Origin: Miniimonas arenae
GTDB taxonomy: Bacteria; Actinomycetota; Actinomycetes; Actinomycetales; Beutenbergiaceae
Length of the DNA: 63,568 bases
Direction: 5' to 3'
Assembly: GCF_006351005.1 (NCBI RefSeq)
Contig: NZ_VENP01000013.1
Span: 1 to 63,568, forward strand
Shown: positions 16,085 to 26,709 of the stretch, one piece after another
How positions within the stretch are numbered: the stretch's first letter is position 1
Layout: each line of letters opens with the position of its first letter
Translations under genes and position numbers: made by a program
Notes under the pieces: generated by a model
Database searches by the model: none
The model's input: only the letters and a program-made list of their open reading frames with translations
What the model was told of the DNA's origin: nothing

Positions 16085-16092
16085 GTGCGACC

Positions 16093-17754
<1,662 letters not shown>

Positions 17755-17825
17755 GCCGGAGGCGCCGGCCGGTGCGTCCCACCACGGGCGCGGCAGGGCG
17801 CGGGCACGCTCCGCGGCAGGGTCGG

Positions 17826-17831
17826 TAGAGT
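17826..17831 (+). promoter_or_regulatory. -10 hexamer TAGAGT for nhaA
   Basis: TANNNT-type -10 about 58 bases before ATG 17889. Confidence 0.4.
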
Positions 17832-17888
17832 TTCTCGCGGAGCGCCGGGAAGACTGGTCGGCACCGTCTCGTCGACCCCGGAGCCGCC

Positions 17889-19172
17889 ATGACCGTCCCA
17901 CGCACGCCCCTGTTCAGCCGGCTCACCCCCGGCGCCGAGCGCAACCTCGCCGACACGCTCCGAGGTGAGCGCACCGGCGGCGTCCTGCTCATCATCGGTG
18001 CCGTGCTCGGCCTCGTGCTCGCGAACGGACCCACGTCGGACGCGTTCGAGCGGCTCTCCCACCACCATCTCGCCGTCGGTCCCGTCGACCTCTCGGTCGC
18101 GCACTGGGCCTCCGACGGGCTGCTGGCGGTCTTCTTCTTCGTGGTCGGACTCGAGCTCACCCGCGAGATTCAGGTGGGCGAGCTGCGACACGCACGTACC
18201 GCCGTCGTGCCCATGGTCGGGGCGCTCGGCGGGATGCTGGCGCCGGCCGCGATCTACGTCGCGATCAACGCGGCCGCTGCGGGCGGGGACGTGTCCGGCT
18301 GGGCAGTGCCCACCGCGACCGACATCGCGTTCGCGATCGCCGTGCTGGGGCTCGTCGCGCGTTCGCTCCCGACGGCGGTGCGCGCCTTCCTGCTCACGCT
18401 CGCCGTCGTCGACGACCTCCTCGCGATCCTCGTCATCGCGGTCTTCTACTCCGACGGCCTTCGGTTCGGCTGGCTCGGCATGGCCGCGCTGGCCGTCGCG
18501 GCCTTCGCCCTCGTGGTCCGCACGCGCCTCGCGGACGGCCGCTGGCTCGCCGTCGTCGCCGTGCCGCTCGGGCTGCTCGCGTGGTACGCGACGCTGGAGG
18601 CCGGGGTGCACGCCACCATCGCGGGCGTCGCGCTCGGGCTCGTCGTGCCGGCGGTGGCTCGTCGGAGCAGCCGACCCCGACCCGAAGCGTCGGCGCCGTC
18701 GGCCCCCGAGCGCACGGACGACGGTCGCGACAGCCTCGCCGAGCGCCTCGAGCACGGCTGGCGGCCGGTCTCGGCGGGAGTCGCCGTACCCGTGTTCGCG
18801 CTGTTCACGGCCGGCGTCGTGATCGACCCGAGCCTGTTCGGCTCGACGCTCGTCGACCCGGTGGCGTGGGGCATCTTCCTCGGTCTCGTGCTCGGCAAGC
18901 CGCTCGGGATCACCGGCGCCACGTGGCTGCTGTGCCGATTCACCCGCGCGACGCTCGCCCCGGGCGTGCGCTGGCGCGAGATCGGGGCCGTCGCCACACT
19001 CGGCGGCATCGGGTTCACGGTGTCGCTGCTCATCGGGTCGCTCGCCTTCGAGGGCACCCACCGTGCGGAGGAGGTCGTGCTCGTGGTGCTGCTCGCCTCG
19101 GTGGTGGCGGCCGCGATCGGGGCCGTGGCGCTCCGGCTGGTCCGGACCGGGCGCGGGACGTCCGCGCAGTAG
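17889..19172 (+). CDS. nhaA: Na+/H+ antiporter NhaA
   Basis: 427 residues, about 40 more than E. coli NhaA; the extra length lies in a basic/Pro-rich cytoplasmic loop around residues 255-300 (SSRPRPEASAPSAPERTDD). Family hallmarks: FFFVVGLELTREI near 80-92, VPTATDIAFAIAVLGLVARSLP (about 140-160) with the ion-binding Asp of TDIAF, and LAVVDDLLAILVIAVFY (about 175-191) with the paired Asp-Asp. Twelve membrane helices are expected. It exports Na+ in exchange for protons. No mycobacterial counterpart sits between sahH and mtrA, so this is a local addition. Confidence 0.94.
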   Translation: MTVPRTPLFSRLTPGAERNLADTLRGERTGGVLLIIGAVLGLVLANGPTSDAFERLSHHHLAVGPVDLSVAHWASDGLLAVFFFVVGLELTREIQVGELRHARTAVVPMVGALGGMLAPAAIYVAINAAAAGGDVSGWAVPTATDIAFAIAVLGLVARSLPTAVRAFLLTLAVVDDLLAILVIAVFYSDGLRFGWLGMAALAVAAFALVVRTRLADGRWLAVVAVPLGLLAWYATLEAGVHATIAGVALGLVVPAVARRSSRPRPEASAPSAPERTDDGRDSLAERLEHGWRPVSAGVAVPVFALFTAGVVIDPSLFGSTLVDPVAWGIFLGLVLGKPLGITGATWLLCRFTRATLAPGVRWREIGAVATLGGIGFTVSLLIGSLAFEGTHRAEEVVLVVLLASVVAAAIGAVALRLVRTGRGTSAQ

Positions 19173-19173
19173 C

Positions 19174-19204
19174 AGCCCGGGCCGCGCGGCCGGCGGCCCG
19201 GGCT
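19174..19204. terminator. bidirectional hairpin terminator between nhaA and the minus-strand membrane gene
   Basis: 11-bp perfect stem (19174-19184 with 19194-19204) around a 9-base loop. It begins just after the nhaA stop and overlaps the stop codon of the convergent gene. No U-tract, as is common in high-GC actinobacteria. Confidence 0.6.
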
Positions 19205-20417
19205 AGAGGCTCGGGCGCCCCGGGTGCGGCGGGTCCGCTGGGGTCGTGGGCGCTCCTGGCGCAGCCGCGGGCGGGGTGTGCGGAGGGGCCGTGGGCGCGG
19301 TCGACCTCGACCCGGCAGCGTGCGCGGAGTCGACCGGGGTGGCGGCGCCCGAGCGTGCCCCGGCGCCGAGCCCCGCGACCTCGGCGAGGTCGGCGTGCAC
19401 GACGGCGAGCACCAGTGCGCCGATCGGTGCGGTGAGGGCGGCGGCCACGGTTCCGCCGAGCACCGCGACGACCCAGCCCGAGACCGGCCCGGAGGTCGCC
19501 GGGAGCAGCGATGCGACGAACGCGACGGGCGAGCTCACCACGCCCGCGGCGATGTGCAGCGTGATCGTCGTGAGCAGCCAGATGCCGATCAGCCGCCAGC
19601 GCGTCCCACGCGCCAGGACCGTCGCGGCACGCAGGGCGGCAGCCACGCCCGGTGCGGGCGAGACGCCGAGCTGCGGCGCGGCGAGCGCGAGCACGGGCAG
19701 CACCCGGGCGGCGGCGACGAGCGCGGCGGTCGTGGCGAGCACGCCGGCACCGACGGCCACGAGGACCCCGCCCAGCGCGCCCGCGAGCACCACGGCACCC
19801 GCGACCGCGGCCACCAGCGCGGTGAGGAGCACGACGACGAGCGCCGCGATCGCCAGCACGCCCGGCACCCGGGGGCGCACCGCGCGCCACACCCCACGCA
19901 CGTCGGCCCGGCCGCGGGTCGCGACCTGCCGCAGGGTCACCGCGGCGACCGCGCCGAGCAGTGCCGTCCCGAGGACCGACGTGAGGGCGCCGAGGGTCGA
20001 GACGAGCGCCTGCGAGAGCATCGCGTCGATCTCGGCTCCGGCGTCCGGCGGGACGGCCACGTCCAGGCCGTGCTCGATCTGGGCCGCGAACCGCGAGTGC
20101 GCCGAGAGCAGCGCGGCCAGCACCCCCAGCGGCACGACGACCAGCGCGCCGAACGTCCACATCACGCGTGGCGCGGCGCGGATCGCCGCGATGGTGGCGT
20201 CGACGAGGTCGCCGACGGCGAGCGGACGTCGGTCCGCGGGCGGAGGGCCCGCGGGGGCCGGCGGGGGAAGGACGGGCGGGGCGGCGCTGTCGTCGTCGCC
20301 GCCGGCGCCCGCGGCGCGTCCGGGAGCGCCCGCGCGGCGGCCGGTGGTGGGCCGTGGCGGGGGCGTGAGGTCGGGGGGCTGCCACCGCCCGTCGTCCCAG
20401 CCCCGGCCAGTGGTCAC
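19203..20417 (-). CDS. multi-pass membrane protein of unknown function
   Basis: 404 residues from GTG 20417. A Pro/Gly-rich cytoplasmic N-terminus of about 65 residues is followed by five or six hydrophobic segments (MWTFGALVVVPLGVLAALL, VLAIAALVVVLLTALVAAVAGAVVLAGAL and others) and a Thr/Pro/Ala-rich C-terminal tail. The DLVDATIAAIRAAPRVMWTFGALV start and the internal LRQVATRGRADVRGVWRAVRPRVPGVL repeat-like region resemble actinobacterial glycerophosphoryl-diester-phosphodiesterase-type membrane domains, but no catalytic motif is present. Transcription is likely leaderless from a -10 box that overlaps that of mtrA. Confidence 0.8.
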   Translation of the reverse strand: MTTGRGWDDGRWQPPDLTPPPRPTTGRRAGAPGRAAGAGGDDDSAAPPVLPPPAPAGPPPADRRPLAVGDLVDATIAAIRAAPRVMWTFGALVVVPLGVLAALLSAHSRFAAQIEHGLDVAVPPDAGAEIDAMLSQALVSTLGALTSVLGTALLGAVAAVTLRQVATRGRADVRGVWRAVRPRVPGVLAIAALVVVLLTALVAAVAGAVVLAGALGGVLVAVGAGVLATTAALVAAARVLPVLALAAPQLGVSPAPGVAAALRAATVLARGTRWRLIGIWLLTTITLHIAAGVVSSPVAFVASLLPATSGPVSGWVVAVLGGTVAAALTAPIGALVLAVVHADLAEVAGLGAGARSGAATPVDSAHAAGSRSTAPTAPPHTPPAAAPGAPTTPADPPHPGRPSL

Positions 20418-20424
20418 GGAATGA

Positions 20425-20431
20425 CACGATA
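20425..20431. promoter_or_regulatory. overlapping divergent -10 boxes for mtrA and the 19203-20417 gene
   Basis: Plus strand CACGAT (20425-20430) ends six bases before the mtrA ATG; minus strand TATCGT (20431-20426) ends eight bases before GTG 20417. They share five base pairs, so RNA polymerase could open only one direction at a time. Confidence 0.55.
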
Positions 20432-20436
20432 GGCCC

Positions 20437-21120
20437 ATGAGCTCACGCATCCTCGTGGTCGACGACGACCCCGCCATCTCCGAGATGATCGGCATCGTGC
20501 TGGCCTCGGAGGGGTTCGAGGCGGCCTTCTGTCCCGACGGCGAGCACGCGCTCGAGGTGTTCAGCGAGGTCGGCCCCGACCTCGTGCTGCTGGACCTCAT
20601 GCTGCCGGGCAAGGACGGGATCGAGGTGTGCCGCGACATCCGCCGCCTGGCCGACACGCCGGTGGTGATGCTGACTGCGCGCAGCGACACGCTCGACGTC
20701 GTGCGCGGGCTCGAGGCGGGCGCGGACGACTACATGGTCAAGCCGTTCAAGCCCCAGGAGCTCGTCGCGCGGGTCAAGGCGCGCCTGCGCCGCCAGGACC
20801 ACGACTCCACCGAGCGCCTGCACATCGGCGACCTCGTGATCGACGTCGCGGGCCACCGCGTGCTGCGCGGCGGGGAGCAGATCGCGCTCACCCCGCTGGA
20901 GTTCGACCTCGTCGTGGCCCTCGCGCGCAAGCCGTGGCAGGTGTTCAGCCGCGAGGCGCTGCTCGAGCAGGTCTGGGGCTACCGGCACCAGGCCGACACC
21001 CGCCTCGTGAACGTGCACGTCCAGCGCCTGCGGGCGAAGATCGAGCGGGACCCCGAGCACCCCGAGGTGGTCGTCACGGTGCGCGGCGTGGGCTACCGCG
21101 CCGGGACGCCGACCACCTGA
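20437..21120 (+). CDS. mtrA: two-component response regulator MtrA (OmpR family)
   Basis: 227 residues. The receiver domain (1-120) has the acidic pair Asp10/Asp11, phosphoacceptor Asp53 in LVLLDLMLPGKDG, Thr in VMLTARSD and Lys in MVKPFKPQELVARV. The winged-helix effector (about 130-225) contains RGGEQIALTPLEFDLV and the recognition region WGYRHQADTRLVNVHVQRLRAKIE. It is followed by mtrB and lpqB in the standard order. MtrA is an essential regulator of wall hydrolases, division and replication in mycobacteria. tmk, which precedes it in mycobacteria, is not here. Confidence 0.97.
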   Translation: MSSRILVVDDDPAISEMIGIVLASEGFEAAFCPDGEHALEVFSEVGPDLVLLDLMLPGKDGIEVCRDIRRLADTPVVMLTARSDTLDVVRGLEAGADDYMVKPFKPQELVARVKARLRRQDHDSTERLHIGDLVIDVAGHRVLRGGEQIALTPLEFDLVVALARKPWQVFSREALLEQVWGYRHQADTRLVNVHVQRLRAKIERDPEHPEVVVTVRGVGYRAGTPTT

Positions 21121-21213
21121 GCGACCGAGCCTCGAGCCACCGCGACCCGCGACCTCCCAGACGGCCCAGCACCGTGAGCCCGCCGAGACCCCCGAGCAGT
21201 CCGTGAGCAGCCC

Positions 21214-22908
21214 GTGAGCACTGTCGCCTCCCCGACGGACGCCCGCCCGCGCCCCCGCTGGCGCGGCCTGCGCCCGCGCCGACGCATCGCCATCGCGCTG
21301 GCGCAGGCGCGCAGCGCGTGGCGGCGCTCGCTGCGCCTGCGGGTGCTGGCCGTCACGACCGTGGTGGGCATCGTCGCGCTCGCGCTGGTCTCGGCCTACC
21401 TCTCCGACCGGGTGCGGGACGCCCTGTACGACCAGCGCGTGGCCGAGGCGCTCGCGGACGCGTCCTCGCGCACCGCGCAGATCCAGGCTCAGTTGGATGC
21501 CGCGACGGCGACCACACCCGCCCAGGTGCAGTCCGTGGCGTTCGAGATCGTGCGGGCCGCGCAGAGCCCGGGATCCGGCGCGATCGGCACGATGCTGCGC
21601 CGCAGCCCGTCGGACACGGGGATCAGCCCGATCGACTTCTCGGTGGGTTCGCCGGTGGCCCTGAGCGAGGACCTGCGCAGCGCCGTGCAGGACTCCACGA
21701 CGCAGCAGTGGCAGGCGGTCACGGTGGACACCGCCGACGGCACGGGCCCGGGCGTGGTGGTCGGCGCCCGCGTCTTCCCGCCGGAGGTGGGCGCGTACGA
21801 GCTGTACTTCGTCTACAGCCTCATCCCCGAGCAGAGCACGCTCACGCTCATCCAGCAGACCCTCGCGCTCGCGGCGTTCGCGCTGCTCGGGCTGCTCGCC
21901 GCGATGGCGCTGTACCTCACCCGGCAGGTGCTCGGCCCGGTGCAGCAGGCGGCCCGGACGGCGGAGAGGCTCGCCGCGGGGCACCTCGACGAGCGCATGA
22001 CGGAGCACGGCCGCGACGAGCTGGCCCTGCTCGGCCGCAGCTTCAACGAGATGGCCGAGAGCCTGCAGGACCAGATCGAGCGGCTCGCGGGCCTCTCGCG
22101 CGTGCAGCAGCAGTTCGTCTCGGACGTGTCGCACGAGCTGCGCACGCCGCTCACCACCATCCGGATGGCCAGCGAGCTCCTCTACGACGCGCGCGGGGAC
22201 TTCGACGCGACCACGCGCCGGTCCGCCGAGCTGCTGCACGCCCAGGTCGACCGGTTCGAGGCGCTGCTGGCCGACCTGCTCGAGATCTCGCGGTTCGACG
22301 CGGGGGCGGCCGTGCTCGACGTCGAGCACCTCGACGTGCGCACCGTGGTGCGCCGCGCCGTCGACCTCGCCGCGCCGCTCGCGGAGCGGATGGGCACCTC
22401 GTTCGTGCTCGAGGAGCCGGGCCAGGCGTGCCGCGCGGACCTGGACCCGCGACGTGTGGAGCGCGTGCTGCGCAACCTGCTCGCGAACGCGATCGAGCAC
22501 GCCGAGGGGAGGCCCATCGAGGTGGTCGTGGCGGCGGACGACCGCGCGGTGGCCGTGAGCGTCGTCGACCACGGGGTCGGCATGACCGCCCGGCAGACCG
22601 AGCAGGTGTTCGACCGCTTCTGGCGCGGGGACCCCTCCCGTGCCCGCACCATCGGCGGCACGGGCCTGGGGCTCGCGATCTCGCTCGAGGACGCGCGGCT
22701 GCACGGCGGCCGGCTGGAGGCGTGGGGCAGGCCCGGCGTCGGCGCGTCGTTCCGCCTCACGCTGCCGCGTCGCGCGGGCGTCGTGGTGACGAGCTCGCCC
22801 GGGCCGCTCGAGCGCACGACGGCGGATCCCGAGCCCACACGCGTGAGCACCGGTCCGTCGCCGGCGGCGCTGCCGGAGCTCGGCGAGACCAGAGAGGTGG
22901 GGCCATGA
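21214..22908 (+). CDS. mtrB: sensor histidine kinase MtrB
   Basis: 564 residues from GTG 21214. It has a basic N-terminus, a membrane helix at about 45-67, an extracellular sensor region, a second helix at about 213-236, then HAMP (GPVQQAARTAERLAAGHLDERM), the phosphoacceptor block FVSDVSHELRTPLTTIRM with His near 307, and the ATPase boxes N (NLLANAIEHAEGRP), G1 (VVDHGVGMTARQ) and G2 (GGTGLGLAISLEDARLHGG). It phosphorylates MtrA. Its stop overlaps the lpqB start (ATGA), so the lipoprotein partner is translationally coupled. Confidence 0.96.
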   Translation: MSTVASPTDARPRPRWRGLRPRRRIAIALAQARSAWRRSLRLRVLAVTTVVGIVALALVSAYLSDRVRDALYDQRVAEALADASSRTAQIQAQLDAATATTPAQVQSVAFEIVRAAQSPGSGAIGTMLRRSPSDTGISPIDFSVGSPVALSEDLRSAVQDSTTQQWQAVTVDTADGTGPGVVVGARVFPPEVGAYELYFVYSLIPEQSTLTLIQQTLALAAFALLGLLAAMALYLTRQVLGPVQQAARTAERLAAGHLDERMTEHGRDELALLGRSFNEMAESLQDQIERLAGLSRVQQQFVSDVSHELRTPLTTIRMASELLYDARGDFDATTRRSAELLHAQVDRFEALLADLLEISRFDAGAAVLDVEHLDVRTVVRRAVDLAAPLAERMGTSFVLEEPGQACRADLDPRRVERVLRNLLANAIEHAEGRPIEVVVAADDRAVAVSVVDHGVGMTARQTEQVFDRFWRGDPSRARTIGGTGLGLAISLEDARLHGGRLEAWGRPGVGASFRLTLPRRAGVVVTSSPGPLERTTADPEPTRVSTGPSPAALPELGETREVGP

Positions 22909-24941
22909 CCGCCGTCGCGGAGCGAGCGGGTCGCCCGACCGGCCGGGCGACCGGCCCAGGGACCGGCAGTGGTGTTGCCCGGGGGACCGGCCCAGGGAGC
23001 GACCGCAGGACGAGGCGCGCGGCGGTGCTCGCCGTCGTGCTGGCGCTCGCGGGCCTCGTCGCGGGCTGCGCGCAGCTGCCCGTGTCCGGCCCGGTGCACC
23101 AGGGCCGCACGGCGGCGCCCGCCGCCGACGCGATCCGCATCGAGGCGAGCCGCCCCGGCCCGGGGGACGGGCCGCAGGAGATCGTCCAGGGCTTCCTCGC
23201 CGCCGGACCGGCCGGGCTGTCGGCCGACGGGGACTTCGAGGTTGCCCGCTCCTACCTCACGACGTCGGCCGGCGCGCAGTGGTCGCCCCTCGCGGAGGTG
23301 GTGATCGCGCGCAACGACGAGCCGCAGAGCTTCCGGGTGGACGACCAGGACGCAGCGATTGAGGACGCGACCGACTCCGCGACGGACGACGTCGACAATG
23401 ACGGTGACGGTGACGTCGACGGTGCCGGTGCCGCCACGAGCGCGACCGGCAGCGGGACGGACGGCACGGACGACGGCGAGCCCGCCCCCGTCACGCCGGC
23501 ACCGGACACCGACGGCACGGGCGCGCCCGGCGGCGGGGGTGCGGACGGCGCGGGCAGTGCCGCTACCGCGGGCGATCGCGTGACGGTCACGCTCGCCGTC
23601 GTCGCGGCGGGCGACCTCGACCCGGGCGGGGTGTACTCGGTCTCGGAGTCGCCCGGGACCTCCGAGCTCGCGTTCGGGCTGGTCCGGGTCGAGGGGGAGT
23701 GGCGCATCGAGACCCTCCCGCAGGGCCTCCTGCTCACCGAGTTCCAGTTCTCCCAGGTGTTCCGGGCCGTCCCGCTGCAGTTCCTCACGCCCGATGCCGC
23801 CTCGTTCGTGCCGGACGTGCGCTACGTGCCGGTGCGCAACTCCGCCTCGTACGCGGTGACGCTGCTGCTCGGCGGGCCGGCGCCGTGGCTTGCGCCCGCC
23901 GTCGTGACGCGGATCCCCACCGAGGCGAGCCTCGAGCAGGGCCGCAGCGTCGCGGTGGCGGACGACGGCAGCGTCGAGGTGCACCTCGCGCAGTCGGCCG
24001 CGGACGTCCCGGCGGCGTCGCGCGACCTGGCGGTGGCCCAGATCGAGGAGACCCTGCTCGGGGTGCCCGGCGTGCGGGACGTGACGGTGTGGCTCGCGGG
24101 CACGCCCTACGAGCCCGCGGCCGACGCCCCCACGCCGAGCCTCGGCGCCGACGTCGGCGACGTGCTCGTCGGCGTCGGCGAGGAGGGGCTCGTCGTCGTG
24201 ACCGACGACGACGTGGTGCCGTGGGTCGCGTGGGCCTCGGGCGTCGCGGCGGACGACGCGCCCGCGGTGACGGGACTGACCGACCCGGCGCCCGCGTACG
24301 ACCCGGCGGCGGGGCTCGCCGCGCTCGCAGGGTCCTCGCTCGTCCACGTCGCTCCCGACGGCGCGGTGACGGAGCTTCTGGCCCTCACCGATCCGCTCCC
24401 GCCCTCCCAGGACCCCCTCGGCTGGGTCTGGACAGGGGATCGCGGCGCCGCGGACCTGCGGGCGGTGGGCCCGGACGGCCAGGTGGTCACGGTCGCGGCC
24501 GACGGCCTCGCCCAGCTGAGCCCTCGTCAGGTGCGGCTGTCCCGGGAGGGGGCGCGCGCCGTCGTGCTCGGGGAGAGCGACGGGCGTGCGGTGCTGGTGG
24601 CCGCGTCGGTGGTGCGCGGGGGCGACGGCGAGCCGACGCGTCTCGTGCTCGGGCCCACGCTCGCCGCGTTCGCGGGCGGGCTCGACGTCGCGTGGGCCGA
24701 CCCCACGACGGTGGCCGCGCTCGTGACCCAGGACGCCTCGGCGGCCCCGCTGGTCCGGTCCGTCACGGTGGGTGGGCCGTCCGCCGTGGTGTCCTCCACG
24801 CCCCAGGCCGTCACCCTCGCGGCGGGCGAGGGGGTCTCGCACCTCTTCGTCGGGACGGCGGACGGTCGGCTGCTCGTGCGGGTCTCGCTGCGCTGGGACG
24901 AGGTCACCACGGGCGTGGGGGAGCCCGCCTTCCCGGGCTGA
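22905..24941 (+). CDS. lpqB: lipoprotein LpqB (MtrAB accessory)
   Basis: 678 residues. An Arg-rich N-region and hydrophobic stretch end in the lipobox LVAGC (Cys near 50), so it is an exported lipoprotein. An N-terminal LpqB domain (PVSGPVHQGR, IVQGFLAAGP) is followed by the GerMN domain (RYVPVRNSASYAVTLLLGGPAPWL onward) and a C-terminal propeller-like region. LpqB interacts with MtrB outside the membrane. An 80-residue acidic insertion (about 145-225) splits the N-terminal domain and contains a DVDNDGDGDVDG stretch resembling a calcium-binding loop. It overlaps mtrB by four bases. Confidence 0.95.
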   Translation: MTAVAERAGRPTGRATGPGTGSGVARGTGPGSDRRTRRAAVLAVVLALAGLVAGCAQLPVSGPVHQGRTAAPAADAIRIEASRPGPGDGPQEIVQGFLAAGPAGLSADGDFEVARSYLTTSAGAQWSPLAEVVIARNDEPQSFRVDDQDAAIEDATDSATDDVDNDGDGDVDGAGAATSATGSGTDGTDDGEPAPVTPAPDTDGTGAPGGGGADGAGSAATAGDRVTVTLAVVAAGDLDPGGVYSVSESPGTSELAFGLVRVEGEWRIETLPQGLLLTEFQFSQVFRAVPLQFLTPDAASFVPDVRYVPVRNSASYAVTLLLGGPAPWLAPAVVTRIPTEASLEQGRSVAVADDGSVEVHLAQSAADVPAASRDLAVAQIEETLLGVPGVRDVTVWLAGTPYEPAADAPTPSLGADVGDVLVGVGEEGLVVVTDDDVVPWVAWASGVAADDAPAVTGLTDPAPAYDPAAGLAALAGSSLVHVAPDGAVTELLALTDPLPPSQDPLGWVWTGDRGAADLRAVGPDGQVVTVAADGLAQLSPRQVRLSREGARAVVLGESDGRAVLVAASVVRGGDGEPTRLVLGPTLAAFAGGLDVAWADPTTVAALVTQDASAAPLVRSVTVGGPSAVVSSTPQAVTLAAGEGVSHLFVGTADGRLLVRVSLRWDEVTTGVGEPAFPG

Positions 24942-24993
24942 CGCCGTCCACAGGCTCGGCGCGGCCGCGGGGCGCGCCTGCCAGCATCGAGGG

Positions 24994-25737
24994 ATGGCAC
25001 GGCTCCCGCGACCGCCTCGGCTCGCCGCCCTCGTGCGCGACGTCGCCGCGGAGGCGACGCGCCTCGCGGTGCCGCTGGAGTGCGCCGGCTGCGGTCGCTG
25101 GGACGTCGTGCTGTGCGCCGCGTGCCTCGAGCTCCTGCGACCCGAGCGCGTCGACGGCGGCGCGCCCGCGCTCGAACCCGGCCTGCCGGTGTGGGGCTGC
25201 GGGTGGTACGAGCGCGAGGTGCGCCGGATCGTGCTGGGCTGGAAGACCCGGGGCAGGCTCGACGTCGAGCCGCACCTCGCGCGGGTGCTCGCCGCGTGCG
25301 GAACCCGGGTCGCGGGTGGTCCCGACGCACCCGGCGGCGCCGAGGTGTGGGTGGTGCCCGCGCCGTCGGGCCCGCACCGCCGCCTGCGCGGCCGCCCTCC
25401 CGTGACGCGGCTCGCCCTCGCCGTCGCCCGCGGCCTGGCCGAGGCGGGCCGGCCCGCGCGCGTGGTCGTCGCGCTCGGCGGAGGCGGGCGGCGCACCCAC
25501 CGGGGCGCGGGAGCGCGTGCCCGACGGCGGCACGCGCCCGTGCGCACCCGGCTCGCCCTGGACGGGACGGCCGTCGTGCTCGTCGACGACGTGCTCACCA
25601 CGGGCGGAACGCTCCAGGCCTGCCGGACGGCCGTGACGGCGGCCGGGGGCACGGTGCTGGGCGCCGTCGTGCTCGCCGCTGCCCGCCCTCCGGGACGCGC
25701 CGTCCACGGACTGTCACGCTCGGTCATGGTCGAGTAA
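24994..25737 (+). CDS. comF: ComF family phosphoribosyltransferase-like protein
   Basis: 247 residues from ATG 24994, with GAGGG just upstream. The N-terminal zinc ribbon CAGCG...CAAC (about 28-46) is followed by the phosphoribosyltransferase fold, with the PRPP loop VVLVDDVLTTGGTL near 200-213. In naturally competent bacteria ComF helps DNA uptake; in actinobacteria it is a constant neighbour of lpqB and hpf and its role is less certain. Cytoplasmic. Confidence 0.92.
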   Translation: MARLPRPPRLAALVRDVAAEATRLAVPLECAGCGRWDVVLCAACLELLRPERVDGGAPALEPGLPVWGCGWYEREVRRIVLGWKTRGRLDVEPHLARVLAACGTRVAGGPDAPGGAEVWVVPAPSGPHRRLRGRPPVTRLALAVARGLAEAGRPARVVVALGGGGRRTHRGAGARARRRHAPVRTRLALDGTAVVLVDDVLTTGGTLQACRTAVTAAGGTVLGAVVLAAARPPGRAVHGLSRSVMVE

Positions 25738-25740
25738 CGT
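25735..25740 (+). promoter_or_regulatory. -10 hexamer TAACGT upstream of hpf
   Basis: Overlaps the comF stop codon; TATGGA a few bases further on is an alternative. It would give an hpf leader of about 150 bases. Confidence 0.35.
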
Positions 25741-25891
25741 CCCTGTATGGAGCGCGTCCCGAACCCGATGGCGGGGACACGTGGGGCGGCGCTCACCGAG
25801 GGGGTGGTGCCCTGATCGCGCCACCCGGCACGGGTGGACCGCCCCACTCAGCCCAGACCGGCACTAGCCGGTCACTCTCCTGGAGGTGGAC

Positions 25892-26533
25892 ATGGAAATC
25901 GTCGTCGTCGGACGGCACACCGAGGTCCCGGCCCGGTTCCGCAGGCACGTCGAGGACAAGCTCGGCAAGGTCACGCAGCTCGCACCGTACGCGCAGCGCG
26001 TGGACGTCGAGGTCACGCACGAGCCCAACCCGAGGCAGGCCGCCTCGTCCGAGCGCATCGAGCTGACGGTGCGTGACCGCGGACCGGTGGTCCGCGCCGA
26101 GGCCAGCGCATCCGACGCCTACGCCGCGCTCGACGTGGCGACCACCAAGCTCCTCGAACGCCTGCGCCGCGCGCACGACCGCAAGAAGGACCGGTCGCAC
26201 CGGCGCGAGGCGAAGGCGCTGCCCGTCCTCGAGCCCGACGGCCTGGTCACCGGGTCCACGGAGCCGGACCACGAGTCCCGCATCACGCCTCCCACCGAGC
26301 CGGACGTCGCGGTCGAGAGCCAGCTGGGCGACTCGCCCGTGATCGTGCGGCAGAAGGTCCACAAGACCTCACCGGTCACCGTCGAGGACGCCATCGACGA
26401 GATGGAGCTCGCCGGGCACCCCTTCTACCTCTTCATCGAGGCCGAGACGCGACAGCCCGCGGTGGTCTACCACCGGCACGGCTGGACGTACGGCGTGATC
26501 CGGCTGGACGCGCAGGCCGAGACGCGCGACTGA
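25892..26533 (+). CDS. hpf: long-form ribosome hibernation promoting factor
   Basis: 213 residues. GGAGG five bases before ATG 25892 fixes the start (GTG 25886 is also in frame). The N-terminal HPF domain (about 1-105, MEIVVVGRHTEVPARFRRHVEDKL) binds in the 30S decoding region. The C-terminal dimerisation domain (about 150-213, VIVRQKVHKTSPVTVEDAIDEMELAGHPFYLF) pairs ribosomes into 100S particles. It acts in stationary phase or hypoxia, and sits after comF as usual. Confidence 0.95.
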   Translation: MEIVVVGRHTEVPARFRRHVEDKLGKVTQLAPYAQRVDVEVTHEPNPRQAASSERIELTVRDRGPVVRAEASASDAYAALDVATTKLLERLRRAHDRKKDRSHRREAKALPVLEPDGLVTGSTEPDHESRITPPTEPDVAVESQLGDSPVIVRQKVHKTSPVTVEDAIDEMELAGHPFYLFIEAETRQPAVVYHRHGWTYGVIRLDAQAETRD

Positions 26534-26569
26534 GGCGCCGCGGTCGACCGCCCGCCGCCACGTTGGTCC

Positions 26570-26599
26570 GGGGCCGGCACCCGCACGGGTGCCGGCCCC
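26570..26599 (+). terminator. hairpin terminator after hpf
   Basis: Perfect 13-bp stem (26570-26582 with 26587-26599) and 4-base loop, 36 bases after the hpf stop. No U-tract. Confidence 0.75.
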
Positions 26600-26709
26600 G
26601 CCGCGTGCCGGGTCGCTGGCCCTCCGGTGCGTCTCGGGGCGCTCCCGCCGCTGCAGGCAGGACCGCTGACCGCCTGGCGCCTGCCGGCGGCGGTGTCGGT
26701 GGTGGGTGG

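Larger units (their letters stand above)
15540..16092. other. 553-bp repeat-rich intergenic region between the CDF gene and ahcY
   Basis: No gene is supported here. The stretch holds 73-bp tandem repeats (15580-15758), a 67-bp palindrome (15786-15852) and a 37-bp tandem array (15937-16063), ending in the ahcY promoter. Open frames across it are repeat translations. No SAH riboswitch-like fold was recognised. Confidence 0.85.

Noticed and set aside
15880-16092. SAH riboswitch upstream of ahcY
   Set aside because: The conserved SAH-riboswitch core was not recognised, and the likely transcript is leaderless.
15540-16092. Upstream extension of AhcY by about 125 codons
   Set aside because: The open frame runs through tandem repeats and palindrome; the -10 box and the family's N-terminus place the start at GTG 16093.
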